A stretch of DNA of 64,000 bases from Wocania arenilitoris (GCF_021728535.1 NZ_JAKKDU010000006.1:1-64000), one strand, 5' to 3'; shown: positions 16,492 through 25,928, counted from the first letter of the stretch. The notes: generated by a model not told the origin, from the letters alone. Numbers and translations are program-made.

Positions 16492-18084
16492 ATGAAGAAA
16501 CTCATACTATTATTTGTTGGTTTTTTATTTGCAACTTCGTGTAGTAGTGTTAAAACTTATAACAAACAAATTGCATCGTTGCATACCGTTGAAGATTTAC
16601 AAAAAGATGTTGATAAACTTTATAAGCAGCTTAAAAAACATCATCCTAAACTATATCAATACACCCCAAAAAATATTTTAGATTTTAAGTTTGATAGCTT
16701 AAAAAACACCATAAAACAACCCATGAATTCGCGAGAATTCTACAAACAATTAGCACCTGTTGTTACAAATGTAAGGCAAGGGCATGTTTTGGTAAGTTCG
16801 GCAAATAAAAGGTTTACTAGAAAGGAAGGGAAGCTGTTAAGAAAGAAAAAATTTGAATTCTATGATTTAGATTTCGAATATTTAGATAATAAACTTTATG
16901 TTAAAAGTACCAGAGGAAAAGACTCAACACTCATTGGAAATCAAGTGGTTAAAATTGAAGATGATTTAACTTCAGACTTAATAAAAATATTTAAAACGCA
17001 ATTCGCTTCTGATGGGTATAACACAACATTGCATAATCGATTTGTTGGTAAAAATTTTAAAACATTTTATTATAGAAATAAAGGGTTTGTAGATAGTTTG
17101 AAAGTAACGTTTAAAAATAAAGATTCCGTTTTTTTTAAAACATTTAAACGCTTAAAAAAAGAAGAAAAAAAGAAAAAAACTAAAACGGATTCCATTAAAA
17201 AAACCAAACCAAAAAAACTAACAAAAGAAGAAAAGAAATCGAATCGTTTAAAATCGAAAAAGAAAAGAAAGTACAATAATAAGCACGGTTACATTGCAAG
17301 CAGAAAGCAGTATACCAGAAATTTAAATTTTATAGGAAAGGATAGTGCCATTGCTCTTATGAAAATTAGGGCTTTTAGTATTGGCTCATATAAAGAATTT
17401 TACAAAAAAAGTTTTGCAAAATTAGATTCAGCTAAAACCAAATATTTTATCTTGGATTTAAGAGATAATGGTGGCGGACGCATATCTGAAATTGACAACT
17501 TATATTCCTATTTAACCAATACAAATTATCAATTTATTTTAGAGAGCGAGGTAAATAATAGAGTGCCTTTTATGAAGTTTATAATGAGTAACACATCATC
17601 AAATAGTCTTAAAATTGTTGGTGTTTTGTTATCTCCTATTATAGTTGCTCATAATCTTTTAAAAACAAAAAAGAAAGACGGCAAACTGTTTTATAGATTC
17701 AATAAATACTCAAAGGTTAAAGCGCCAAATCCACTCCATTTTAAAGGCAAAATGTATGTTTTAATTAACGGCAATTCGTTTTCGGCTTCTTCCATTTTAT
17801 CAACACACCTTAAAGCAAATCAACGTGCTACTTTTGTTGGCGAAGAAACTGGCGGCGCCTATAACGGCACTGTGGCTGGCATATATAAATTATATCAATT
17901 ACCAACATCAAAACTTAAAGTTCGTATGGGTTTAATGCAAATTGAAGCACCTCAAAAACAAACTCCAGATGGTTTTGGCGTAAAACCAGATATAGAAATT
18001 ATACCCACTATTGAAGATAGAAATTTGAATATTGATACCGAGTTAGAATGGGTTTTAAATGATATTAAAAACAAGAAAAATTAG
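16492..18084 (+). CDS. S41 family C-terminal processing-type peptidase lipoprotein
   Basis: A 530-residue lipoprotein (signal 1-16, lipid Cys17 in FATSC). Residues 35-140 form an N-terminal helical region. A lysine-rich stretch (residues 219-264, about half Lys) precedes the S41 peptidase core. The core has the substrate-site loop RDNGGGRISEIDNLYSYL (about 325-342), the catalytic Ser in NGNSFSASSILSTH, and GEETGGAYNG after it. Members cut unfolded or C-terminally exposed chains in the periplasm. The basic insert is unusual, and its role is unknown. It is divergent from smpB (109 bp). Confidence 0.83.
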   Translation: MKKLILLFVGFLFATSCSSVKTYNKQIASLHTVEDLQKDVDKLYKQLKKHHPKLYQYTPKNILDFKFDSLKNTIKQPMNSREFYKQLAPVVTNVRQGHVLVSSANKRFTRKEGKLLRKKKFEFYDLDFEYLDNKLYVKSTRGKDSTLIGNQVVKIEDDLTSDLIKIFKTQFASDGYNTTLHNRFVGKNFKTFYYRNKGFVDSLKVTFKNKDSVFFKTFKRLKKEEKKKKTKTDSIKKTKPKKLTKEEKKSNRLKSKKKRKYNNKHGYIASRKQYTRNLNFIGKDSAIALMKIRAFSIGSYKEFYKKSFAKLDSAKTKYFILDLRDNGGGRISEIDNLYSYLTNTNYQFILESEVNNRVPFMKFIMSNTSSNSLKIVGVLLSPIIVAHNLLKTKKKDGKLFYRFNKYSKVKAPNPLHFKGKMYVLINGNSFSASSILSTHLKANQRATFVGEETGGAYNGTVAGIYKLYQLPTSKLKVRMGLMQIEAPQKQTPDGFGVKPDIEIIPTIEDRNLNIDTELEWVLNDIKNKKN

Positions 18085-18108
18085 TTCTAGTTTCTTTAAC
18101 AAAAGTTG

Positions 18109-18116
18109 TATTTTTG
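18109..18116 (+). promoter_or_regulatory. -7 promoter box of the second lpd gene
   Basis: TATTTTTG fits TAnnTTTG, 36 bp before the ATG, in the gap after the S41 gene. A -33 element at the right distance is not clear. Confidence 0.4.
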
Positions 18117-18152
18117 CAGTCGTTAAATTAAGACAATAAACAAAATATTCTT

Positions 18153-19568
18153 ATGAACTTATACGATGTAGCAGTAATAGGATCAGGTCCTGGCGGATAT
18201 GTAGCAGCAATACGATGCGCACAATTAGGCATGAAAACAGCTATAATTGAAAAATATGCAACGCTTGGTGGTACGTGTTTAAATGTGGGTTGTATACCAA
18301 GCAAGGCTTTACTAGATTCGTCTCACCACTACGAAGATGCTGTAAAACACTTTGAAGAACACGGTATTGAAATTCCTGGCGATATAAAAGTGAATCTTGA
18401 AAAAATGATTGCACGTAAGCAAGCTGTTGTAAACCAAACCACAGGAGGTATTGATTTTTTAATGAAAAAAAATAATATTGATGTTTATCAAGGCTTAGGA
18501 AGCTTTAAAGATGCAACTCATATAACCATTTCAACTGATGCTTCGACAGACTCAGCAAGCGAAGAAATTGAAGCAAAAAACACCATTATTGCTACAGGAA
18601 GTAAACCATCTAACTTACCGTTTATTAAATTAGATAAAGAACGTGTTATCACATCAACCGAGGCTTTAAAACTTAAAGAAATTCCAAAACACTTAATAGT
18701 TATTGGTGGTGGTGTTATTGGTTTAGAGCTCGGTCAAGTTTATAAAAGATTAGGTTCAGAAGTTACTGTTGTAGAGTATATGGATCGTATTATTCCAACG
18801 ATGGATGCTGGTTTATCAAAAGAGCTTAATAAGGTATTCAAAAAAGCTAAGTTTAAAGTAAATGTTTCTCACAAAGTAAAATCTGTTGAGCGTAAAGGAG
18901 ATGAAGTTATAGTGAAAGCAGATAATAAAAAGGGAGAAGAAGTAGAAATTAAAGGTGATTATTGTTTAGTATCTGTTGGCCGTCGTCCCTATACAGATGG
19001 TTTAAATGCTGAGGCTGCAGGAGTTAAAATTAACGATAGAGGTCAGGTTGAAGTCAATGAACATTTGCAAACTTCGGCTTCAAATATTTACGCTATTGGA
19101 GATGTTATTAAAGGTGCAATGTTAGCTCATAAAGCAGAAGAAGAAGGTGTTTTTGTGGCAGAAAATTTAGCTGGACAAAAACCACATATCGATTATAATC
19201 TAATTCCTGGAGTGGTTTATACATGGCCAGAGGTTGCAGCTGTTGGTAAAACTGAAGAAGAATTAAAAGAAGCTGGAATTGCATATAAAACAGGTCAGTT
19301 CCCAATGCGTGCTTTAGGTAGAAGTAGAGCAAGTATGGATTTAGATGGTTTTGTGAAAATTTTGGCAGATAAAACTACAGACGAAATCTTAGGTGTACAT
19401 ATGGTAGGTGCTCGTGCTGCAGATATGATTGCAGAAGCTGTTGTAGCTATGGAATATAGAGCTAGTGCAGAGGATGTATCTCGTATGTCTCATGCGCATC
19501 CAACATTTACTGAAGCTATTAAAGAAGCAGCTTTAGCGGCGACTGAAGATAGAGCATTACACATTTAG
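18153..19568 (+). CDS. lpdA: dihydrolipoyl dehydrogenase (second paralogue, OGDC/E3 type)
   Basis: A 471-residue E3. The FAD loop GSGPGGYVAAIRCAQLG is near residue 10, the redox disulfide is in GGTCLNVGCIPSKALLDSSH (about 39-58), the NAD fold in VIGGGVIGLELGQVY (about 187-201), and the end carries HAHPTFTEAIKEAAL. The LDSSHHYEDA sequence after the disulfide is the form seen in E3 of 2-oxoglutarate dehydrogenase complexes, unlike the first paralogue at 2.6-4.0 kb. The gene is 4 bp upstream of fabV, so both share a transcript. Confidence 0.94.
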   Translation: MNLYDVAVIGSGPGGYVAAIRCAQLGMKTAIIEKYATLGGTCLNVGCIPSKALLDSSHHYEDAVKHFEEHGIEIPGDIKVNLEKMIARKQAVVNQTTGGIDFLMKKNNIDVYQGLGSFKDATHITISTDASTDSASEEIEAKNTIIATGSKPSNLPFIKLDKERVITSTEALKLKEIPKHLIVIGGGVIGLELGQVYKRLGSEVTVVEYMDRIIPTMDAGLSKELNKVFKKAKFKVNVSHKVKSVERKGDEVIVKADNKKGEEVEIKGDYCLVSVGRRPYTDGLNAEAAGVKINDRGQVEVNEHLQTSASNIYAIGDVIKGAMLAHKAEEEGVFVAENLAGQKPHIDYNLIPGVVYTWPEVAAVGKTEEELKEAGIAYKTGQFPMRALGRSRASMDLDGFVKILADKTTDEILGVHMVGARAADMIAEAVVAMEYRASAEDVSRMSHAHPTFTEAIKEAALAATEDRALHI

Positions 19569-19571
19569 ATT

Positions 19572-20759
19572 ATGATAATAGAACCAAAAACAAGAGGATT
19601 TATTTGTTTAACATCGCATCCAAAAGGCTGTGAGCAAAACGTATTAAATCAAATAAATTATGTTAAAGAACGACCAGTAAAAAATGGTCCTAAAAAAGTA
19701 TTAGTTATTGGCGCTTCTACCGGATTTGGTTTAGCATCAAGAATTACTGCAGCTTACGGGTCTAAAGCAGCAACTATTGGTGCCTTTTTTGAAAAATCAC
19801 CAAGCGAAGGTCGTCCAGCATCTCCTGGTTGGTACAACAGTGCAGCCTTTGAAGCTCAAGCACACAAAGATGGTTTATATGCTAAAAGCATAAATGGTGA
19901 TGCGTTTTCTAACGAGATAAAAGTTCAAACTATCGATTTAATTAAAGCCGACTTAGGAGAGATTGATTTGTTAATATATAGTTTAGCATCTCCAGTTCGT
20001 ACACATCCAGATACTGGCGAGCGTTTTAAATCGGTTTTAAAACCAATTGGAAACACATTTACTGATAATACAGTAGATTTTCATACTGGGGAAGTTAAAG
20101 AAATTTCAATCTCACCTTGTACTGAAGACGATATTAAAAACACAGTTAATGTAATGGGGGGAGAAGATTGGCAAATGTGGATTGACCAACTTAAATCTGC
20201 GGGTGTCTTATCTAAGGATTTTAAAACGGTTGCTTATTCTTATATTGGTCCGTCGTTAACCGAAGCCGTTTACAGAAAAGGAACTATTGGTCGTGCAAAA
20301 GACCATTTAGAAGCTACAGCTTTTAAAATTACAGATGCTTTAAAAGATATTGATGGTAAAGCTTATGTGTCAGTTAATAAAGCGCTAGTAACGCAAGCGA
20401 GTTCAGCAATTCCTGTAATTCCGTTATACATTTCTTTGTTATATAAAGTAATGAAAGAACAAGGTATTCATGAAGGCTGCATTGAGCAAATTGAACGTTT
20501 GTTTAATGCCCGTTTATACGCTGAAAACTTAGAAGTAGACGAAGCTGGCAGAATTAGAATTGACGATTGGGAAATGCGTGAAGATGTACAAACTAAAGTT
20601 TTAGAACTTTGGAAACAAGCCACCACCAAAAATTTACCAGAAATAGGAGATTTAAAAGGTTACGAAACTGATTTTTATAATCTTTTTGGCTTTAAAGTGC
20701 AAGGTGTAGATTATGATAAAGATGTAAATGAAATGGTTTCAATTCCAAGTTTACAGTAA
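19572..20759 (+). CDS. fabV: enoyl-[acyl-carrier-protein]/trans-2-enoyl-CoA reductase FabV
   Basis: NADH-dependent enoyl reductase of the FabV/TER family, for the last reduction in fatty-acid elongation. The 395-residue length is normal. VLVIGASTGFGLASRITAAY (split; about 43-60) is the dinucleotide loop, AATIGAFFEKSPSEGR follows, and VAYSYIGPSLTEAVYRKGTIGR (split, about 220-240) carries the catalytic Tyr-x8-Lys of this family (YSYIGPSLTEAVYRK). FabV replaces FabI in many Bacteroidota and is not inhibited by triclosan in the family's characterised members. A strong terminator follows at 20.8 kb. Confidence 0.95.
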   Translation: MIIEPKTRGFICLTSHPKGCEQNVLNQINYVKERPVKNGPKKVLVIGASTGFGLASRITAAYGSKAATIGAFFEKSPSEGRPASPGWYNSAAFEAQAHKDGLYAKSINGDAFSNEIKVQTIDLIKADLGEIDLLIYSLASPVRTHPDTGERFKSVLKPIGNTFTDNTVDFHTGEVKEISISPCTEDDIKNTVNVMGGEDWQMWIDQLKSAGVLSKDFKTVAYSYIGPSLTEAVYRKGTIGRAKDHLEATAFKITDALKDIDGKAYVSVNKALVTQASSAIPVIPLYISLLYKVMKEQGIHEGCIEQIERLFNARLYAENLEVDEAGRIRIDDWEMREDVQTKVLELWKQATTKNLPEIGDLKGYETDFYNLFGFKVQGVDYDKDVNEMVSIPSLQ

Positions 20760-20780
20760 TACTATATCATAATTTTAGAT

Positions 20781-20812
20781 AAAAAAAAGCGACATATTAG
20801 TCGCTTTTTTTT
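20781..20812 (+). terminator. intrinsic terminator after fabV
   Basis: Perfect stem AGCGAC/GTCGCT with a loop ATATTA, A-run on the left, eight T on the right. Confidence 0.85.
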
Positions 20813-20912
20813 ATATTCAATTTTTAAGTGTTTATTTTTTAAAAATAAATGTGACTTATTAAAGTTATCTGTGTCTTAAAATATAACAACTAAAATAGCT
20901 GTACGCTACATA

Positions 20913-21488
20913 TTGAAAACCCTAGACAATATTAATAAGTTATCTGATGAAGATTTGGTAAAAGCAATTGTTAAAACCAATAACACATTGCTTTTCGAGA
21001 TACTGTACGATAGGTATGCTACATTGGTATATAATAAATGCTTTGGTTTTGTAAACGATGCTGATGAAGCTAAAGATTTAACACAAGATATCTTTTTAAA
21101 ACTCTTTGTTAGGTTGGCTAGTTTTAAAGGAAAATCGAAATTTTCAACATGGTTATATGCCTTTACATACAATCATTGTGTAAATTATGTAACCAGAAAT
21201 GCAGCTAAAAAATTTGAGAAGCAGTCAGTAGATTATAAAGATATTGAGAACCTTTCGTATTATGAAGAAGATGATACTAGTTTTCTGGATATGAAAGTTG
21301 ATAGATTAAAAGTAGCCTTAGAACTCATTTCTCCAGAAGAGAAAATGATTTTATTACTAAAATATCAAGATTTTCTTTCTATAAAAGATATTGAAAGTAT
21401 TTTAGGAATTGGCGAAAGCGCTGTTAAAATGAGAATTAAACGCGCTAAAGACAAACTAAAAACCGTGTATACTAATAACCTTAAATAA
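20913..21488 (+). CDS. RNA polymerase sigma factor, ECF-like sigma-70 family
   Basis: A 191-residue alternative sigma factor. The start is TTG; KTLDNINKLSDEDLVKAIV follows and no ATG fits. Region 2 is residues 25-95 (ILYDRYATLVYNKCF, then DLTQDIFLKLF and FSTWLYAFTYNHCVNYV), and region 4 is residues 135-188 (LISPEEKMILLLKYQD, then the HTH SIKDIESILGIGESAVKMRI). It ends with TAA whose last base overlaps the next ATG. No anti-sigma with an obvious membrane helix is adjacent, but the following 64-residue gene is in the right place. Targets are unknown. Confidence 0.9.
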   Translation: MKTLDNINKLSDEDLVKAIVKTNNTLLFEILYDRYATLVYNKCFGFVNDADEAKDLTQDIFLKLFVRLASFKGKSKFSTWLYAFTYNHCVNYVTRNAAKKFEKQSVDYKDIENLSYYEEDDTSFLDMKVDRLKVALELISPEEKMILLLKYQDFLSIKDIESILGIGESAVKMRIKRAKDKLKTVYTNNLK

Positions 21489-21682
21489 TGGATAATCCGT
21501 TTAAGCATATAAATCAGCCTCTTAAAGAAGTTCCACAAGAACTTAAGGCTAAGGTTATGAGCGATATTGCCACGGCTAAGTTGCTAATGGATTTAGCGAG
21601 CTTATTCTCTGTAGATATGGCAAAAATTGTGGAGCAAACCATTAAAAAAAGAAACGATAACCCTAACGAAAACAAAAAATAA
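21488..21682 (+). CDS. small conserved-looking protein after a sigma factor
   Basis: A 64-residue protein with a 1-bp overlap with the sigma factor and 2 bp before the mechanosensitive-channel gene, so it is clearly translated as part of the operon. Contains helical segments (KAKVMSDIATAKLLMDLASLF) and a polar, Asn/Lys-rich tail. No transmembrane helix. The position suggests a partner or regulator of the sigma factor, but no family is recognised; this is inference from context only. Confidence 0.6.
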   Translation: MDNPFKHINQPLKEVPQELKAKVMSDIATAKLLMDLASLFSVDMAKIVEQTIKKRNDNPNENKK

Positions 21683-21684
21683 TC

Positions 21685-22512
21685 ATGGAAAAAATAACAG
21701 CGTGGAATAAAGGTGTTATGGATTCATTATCAGTTATATCAAACGAAGTAGCTGAAGTAATCCCAAATATTCTTGGTGCTATTGCTATAGTAATTATAGG
21801 TTGGTTACTTACCAAACTTATAGTTGGTATAGTACGAAAAGCGTTAAAGCTTGCAAAGGCAGATAAGTTAGATGATAAAATAAATGAGATTGAAATTTTT
21901 GAAGGCAAAAAACTAAACTTCAACATCATTATAATTATCACCAAGTTTGTAAAATGGATTATGTACATCATGCTACTTATTGTGGTTACAGACATCCTTA
22001 ATCTTACAATGGTATCAGAGGAAATCAAAAATTTCCTTGGGTATTTACCTAAATTATTCTCTGCTTTAATAGTATTTACTATTGGTTTATTACTGGCTAA
22101 TTTTGTTAAAAAAGCTATCAAATCATTCTTTGAATCGATGGATTTATCAGGCTCAAAAATGATTAGTCAGATTGTGTTTTTCTTATTACTTACGTTCATT
22201 TCAATAACAGCTTTAAATCAAGCGGGTGTTGATACCGAAATCATTACAAGTAATATCACCATGATTTTAGCAGGCTTTTTATTAGCCTTTGCTTTAGCCT
22301 TTGGGTTTGGTGCTCAAAAAGTAGTGGGCGATTTATTAAGAACATATTATGCCAGAAAAACATACGAAATAGGACAAGTAATTGAGTTTAATAATATTAA
22401 AGGCGAAGTAGAAACCGTTAATAATATATCGGTTACTTTAAAAACAGAACAAGGCAAACTTGTTGTACCAATTAAAGATATTGTAGAGAGCCAAGTTAAA
22501 ATACAGGGTTAA
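21685..22512 (+). CDS. MscS-family mechanosensitive ion channel
   Basis: A 275-residue membrane protein. Four or five membrane helices are seen (about residues 25-47, 85-105, 128-148, 165-185, 195-220), including TM repeats like IPNILGAIAIVIIGWLLTKL, and then a pore-lining helix ILAGFLLAFALAFGFGAQKVV and the beta domain ending FNNIKGEVETVNNISVTLKT. This is the small MscS-like group with a TM_helix N terminus. It opens under membrane tension to release solutes at hypo-osmotic shock. Being in an operon with a sigma factor and a small protein suggests an osmotic or envelope stress circuit. Confidence 0.85.
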   Translation: MEKITAWNKGVMDSLSVISNEVAEVIPNILGAIAIVIIGWLLTKLIVGIVRKALKLAKADKLDDKINEIEIFEGKKLNFNIIIIITKFVKWIMYIMLLIVVTDILNLTMVSEEIKNFLGYLPKLFSALIVFTIGLLLANFVKKAIKSFFESMDLSGSKMISQIVFFLLLTFISITALNQAGVDTEIITSNITMILAGFLLAFALAFGFGAQKVVGDLLRTYYARKTYEIGQVIEFNNIKGEVETVNNISVTLKTEQGKLVVPIKDIVESQVKIQG

Positions 22513-22577
22513 TTTTAAGTTAGGGTTAAAATTTGGTTGGTTACTTCCTGTGTATTAAGCAACTCTCTACATGTTAT

Positions 22578-22625
22578 ATCCCTTTTCATTTTCTGATAAT
22601 TATCAGGATGGAAAGGGATTTTTTT
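22578..22625 (+). terminator. intrinsic terminator after the MscS gene
   Basis: Long imperfect hairpin: outer arms ATCCCTTTT and AAAGGGAT, inner stem CTGATA/TATCAG, followed by a T-run. The outer arm repeats the one used by the terminator at 26.36 kb. Confidence 0.8.
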
Positions 22626-22627
22626 GT

Positions 22628-23344
22628 TTAAAATGTATCTAATAATTGTAAAACTTTACTCTTATAACTTCGGCTTATTGGAAGTGACTTTTTCATAATA
22701 ATTACCTGCTCTTTTGTAAATGAAGTAATGTGTTCAATAGAAATTATATAAGATCTATGAATTCTTATAAATAAATTTTTTGGAAGTTTTGCTTCTATAG
22801 CACTAATAGTTTCTCGAGTAACAATAGTTTTATTGGATAGATTAATTTTGATATAATCGCTATAGCTTTCAATATAAATAATGTCTTTAAAATCTATTTT
22901 CACCATAGTTCGGTCAGATCGAACAAAAACAAAATCAGTATTCTCGCCAATAGTATTAATTTCATTCTTAGGATTACTATAAACTTCAAAATAAGTGTTT
23001 ACAGCTTTAAGTAGACGTTCAAATGAAATCGGTTTTAATAAATAGTCTACAGCTTGCAGTTCAAAGCCTTCAACAGCATAATCGCGATAAGCAGTTGTAA
23101 AAATAATTTTGATGTCTTTATTTATAGATTTTGCAAAAGAAATACCTGATATTTCAGGCATATTTATATCAAGAAAAACCAAATCAATTTTATGCTTATT
23201 AATATATTTAAATGCATCCATGGCATTGCTACAGCTAGCAATTATATTAATATTACTAATTTTTGAAAGATGAATACCGATGATTTCTCTCGCTATAAAT
23301 TCATCGTCAACAATAATGCATGATATATCGTTACTTTTTTGCAA
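22628..23344 (-). CDS. LytTR-family response regulator
   Basis: A 238-residue response regulator. Residues 8-120 are the receiver domain with DDEF, phospho-acceptor Asp in LVFLDINMPEISG and the Lys in DYLLKPISF. Residues 138-235 form the LytTR DNA-binding domain (DFVFVRSDRTMVKIDF, RIHRSYIISIEHITSF). It binds direct-repeat sites to control transcription after phosphorylation by the adjacent sensor kinase; its stop-side neighbour is the MscS terminator, and its kinase gene is directly upstream with no gap. Confidence 0.92.
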   Translation of the reverse strand: MQKSNDISCIIVDDEFIAREIIGIHLSKISNINIIASCSNAMDAFKYINKHKIDLVFLDINMPEISGISFAKSINKDIKIIFTTAYRDYAVEGFELQAVDYLLKPISFERLLKAVNTYFEVYSNPKNEINTIGENTDFVFVRSDRTMVKIDFKDIIYIESYSDYIKINLSNKTIVTRETISAIEAKLPKNLFIRIHRSYIISIEHITSFTKEQVIIMKKSLPISRSYKSKVLQLLDTF

Positions 23345-24394
23345 TTACTTACTATTTAAATTAAGAGTTACTTTAAAAACACCTTTGCTATCACTAATAT
23401 TTAAGTTGTAATTATCTTTATATAATAAATCTAGTCTTTTTTTAATGTTTTCTAAACCAATTCCATTACTTGTTTGAGTACTTTTATTAAAACTATTTTC
23501 AATTTTAAAACAAACCTTATCATTATCACAATTTAAGTCAATTTTTATATCTAAAAGACCATTTTTTAAGCTACCATGTTTAAAACTATTTTCAATAAAA
23601 GGTAAGAGCAGCATAGGAGCAATTTTTGTTGTTTCAGGAATATTATTATACTTAAAATTGACTTTAAGTGTATTATTAAATCGCATTTTTTCTAACTCAA
23701 TATAATCTTTAATATGATTAATTTCTGTAACTAAAAGCACAAAGGGTTTATCTATTTGATATAGTAAATAATCTAATAAATTGGAGAGTTTTAGTATCAT
23801 TTCAGGAGTTTTATCAGCTTTTTTTAAAGCAAAACCATACAATGTATTTAGAGTGTTAAACAAAAAATGCGGATGAATTTGCATTTTCAAATAGTTAAGT
23901 TCTTGCTCTTTAAGTTTAAGTTGAGTTTCTAATATTTTTGTTTCTAATATTTTTGTTTCTTCCGTGTGTTTCAAATTCAGTTTCACTAATTTAAAAGCAC
24001 TTACAATAATGACTACTAAATAAACTGCAATTGCTACAAATACTAAGTTTCTGCTAATAGGAGCCATTTTGGTGTACTTAAAATTAGATAAATATACCAG
24101 CCCAAAAAAAACAGATAAGAGAATTAAGTAAGTAGAAATTATTAGAGTGTATAAACTATAAACGCCAAATAGAAAATAGCGTTTTTTTATTAGATAATCG
24201 GGGATGAGTTTATATATTGAAACGTAGGTTGTCGCTACGGTTATTGGCATTAAGAAGAGTGAAAAGGATAGTACATAACTAAAATCGTTACTATCAAATC
24301 CAAAAAAATAAGTATAAAAAAAGAGAACGCCACACCAAAAAACAGTGTGAAGTATAATTTGAATAAACTTATTTAAGATGACTTTTTTTAGCAT
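23345..24394 (-). CDS. LytS-type sensor histidine kinase
   Basis: A 349-residue kinase if started at the ATG at 24394 (a TTG two codons earlier is less likely). Four membrane helices fill residues 8-150, followed by a coiled coil (about 150-175, with the direct repeat KILETKILET) and the phospho-acceptor His in MQIHPHFLFNTLN (about 175-187). The ATP-binding part has FIENSFKHG (N box) and GIGLENIKKRL (G box). There is no extracellular sensor domain; the membrane part probably senses the signal. It is the partner of the LytTR regulator directly downstream. Confidence 0.9.
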   Translation of the reverse strand: MLKKVILNKFIQIILHTVFWCGVLFFYTYFFGFDSNDFSYVLSFSLFLMPITVATTYVSIYKLIPDYLIKKRYFLFGVYSLYTLIISTYLILLSVFFGLVYLSNFKYTKMAPISRNLVFVAIAVYLVVIIVSAFKLVKLNLKHTEETKILETKILETQLKLKEQELNYLKMQIHPHFLFNTLNTLYGFALKKADKTPEMILKLSNLLDYLLYQIDKPFVLLVTEINHIKDYIELEKMRFNNTLKVNFKYNNIPETTKIAPMLLLPFIENSFKHGSLKNGLLDIKIDLNCDNDKVCFKIENSFNKSTQTSNGIGLENIKKRLDLLYKDNYNLNISDSKGVFKVTLNLNSK

Positions 24395-24523
24395 GTACAA
24401 TTATCAACTTTACAATAATACTATAATTTTTATGGTAATAGTTGTTTTGTAGACGAATGACAGATTTAAGAAGGGTTTTTGCCTTTGGTTATAAAAAGAA
24501 CTAAATGGGTTATCCGTCGCATT

Positions 24524-24557
24524 TTTGATTTTAGACTTAAAATGAATATTAGGTTTG
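24524..24557 (+). promoter_or_regulatory. promoter (-33 TTTG / -7 TAGGTTTG) of the serine hydrolase gene
   Basis: TTTG at 24524-24527 and TAGGTTTG at 24550-24557 are 22 bp apart, fitting the Bacteroidota consensus. The ATG is 28 bp after the -7 box. Confidence 0.55.
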
Positions 24558-24585
24558 CTTTATGTTTAACTAAAATTATAAATAA

Positions 24586-25917
24586 ATGAAACAATTATTG
24601 TTTTTTTCTTTCTTAATAAGTTCATTGTGTTTTTCTCAACAAGAAAACTTTAAACAATTAGATACACTTTTCGATGTACTTTCTTCAAACAATAAGATGA
24701 TGGGGAGTTTTTCCATTTTAAAAGATGGTGATATTATTTATAATAAATCTATTGGTTATCAGTACATAATGAAAAATACTAAAAAAGAGGCTACTATAGA
24801 TTCAAAATATAGAATTGGATCGATAACGAAGATGTTTACTTCTGTTATGATATTTCAATTGATGGATGAGAAAAAAATAAGTTTAAATGATAAATTATCT
24901 AGCTTTTATCCGAAAATTCCAAATGCATCCAAAATATCAATATCTAATTTATTGAATCATACTAGCGGTCTATTTAATATTACTGGAGACCCAAATATTT
25001 TCTCTTGGTTATATCAAGCATCAAGCGAGATTCAAATGTTGTCTAGAATACAAACACATAAAATAGATTTTGAGCCTGGTGAAAAAATGGAATATAGTAA
25101 TACTAATTATATACTTTTAGGTTATATCCTTGAAAAAATAGAGAAAAATACTTATAAAAATATTCTAGAACAACGCATTGTAAATAAGTTAAAATTAAAG
25201 AATACGTATTTCGGGGGTGTAATAAATATCGAAGATAATGAGTGTCTATCATATTTTTATGAAAAAGGGGAATTAAAACAAGCAAAAGAAGAGCATTTAA
25301 GCAATCCTGGTGGGGCAGGAGCAATTGTTTCTAATCCTTCAGACTTAGTTGTTTTTATGGATGCGCTTTTTGGTGGTAAATTGATGTCAGAAACTAGTTT
25401 TAAAAAAATGACAGTGGTAAGAGATGAAATGGGGAGCGGTATAGAAACGGGTGAAAGAAATGGCTTAACTATTTGGGGACATGGTGGAGGTATTGGTGGT
25501 TTTAAATCTCTTGTATCGTATGTTCCAGAAATGAAAACAGCGTTAGCTATTACAGCAAATGCTGCAAGCTATAAGCTTCTCCCTATAATATTTAGTGCTA
25601 TAAATGCTGTTAAAGGTAAAACCTTTAAAATACCAGATTTTAATATTAACGAAATACAATTAACAGAACAAGAAGTAAAAGCTTATGAAGGCATATACGA
25701 AAGTAAAGAACGTCCTTTCGATCTTACGTTTGTAGCTCATGGAAAAATTTTAAAAGCGGGACCGAATCCAAATAATTTGAATAACCTAACTGCAACAAAA
25801 AAAGATGAGTTTTCATTGGAAGCTATGTCTGTTATAATAAACTTTAATTTAGAGAACAATACATTATTTTTTAACGATCAGACTAGCGAACCAGTATTAT
25901 TCACAAAAAAACAATAA
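24586..25917 (+). CDS. serine hydrolase, beta-lactamase class C-like (secreted)
   Basis: A 443-residue protein with a signal peptide (residues 1-17, LCFSQ). The beta-lactamase/D-alanyl-carboxypeptidase fold has SxxK (SITK, about 79-82), the YxN motif (YSNTNY, about 166-171), and HGGGIGG (about 299-305) in place of KTG. The C-terminal ~110 residues form an extra beta domain of the kind seen in secreted peptide hydrolases (DUF3471-like). Members cleave D-amino-acid peptides or esters; resistance to antibiotics is not implied. It starts the run with the ExbB-like gene (11 bp) and a second related hydrolase. Confidence 0.83.
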   Translation: MKQLLFFSFLISSLCFSQQENFKQLDTLFDVLSSNNKMMGSFSILKDGDIIYNKSIGYQYIMKNTKKEATIDSKYRIGSITKMFTSVMIFQLMDEKKISLNDKLSSFYPKIPNASKISISNLLNHTSGLFNITGDPNIFSWLYQASSEIQMLSRIQTHKIDFEPGEKMEYSNTNYILLGYILEKIEKNTYKNILEQRIVNKLKLKNTYFGGVINIEDNECLSYFYEKGELKQAKEEHLSNPGGAGAIVSNPSDLVVFMDALFGGKLMSETSFKKMTVVRDEMGSGIETGERNGLTIWGHGGGIGGFKSLVSYVPEMKTALAITANAASYKLLPIIFSAINAVKGKTFKIPDFNINEIQLTEQEVKAYEGIYESKERPFDLTFVAHGKILKAGPNPNNLNNLTATKKDEFSLEAMSVIINFNLENNTLFFNDQTSEPVLFTKKQ

Positions 25918-25928
25918 ATTTATAAATT

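Noticed and set aside
21663-22121. 152-codon minus-strand frame opposite the MscS gene
   Set aside because: Shadow of the MscS gene; no family match and no start context.
23926-23958. Tandem 15-bp repeat in the LytS-type kinase gene
   Set aside because: Encodes KILET twice in the coiled coil; a small in-frame duplication with no wider meaning.
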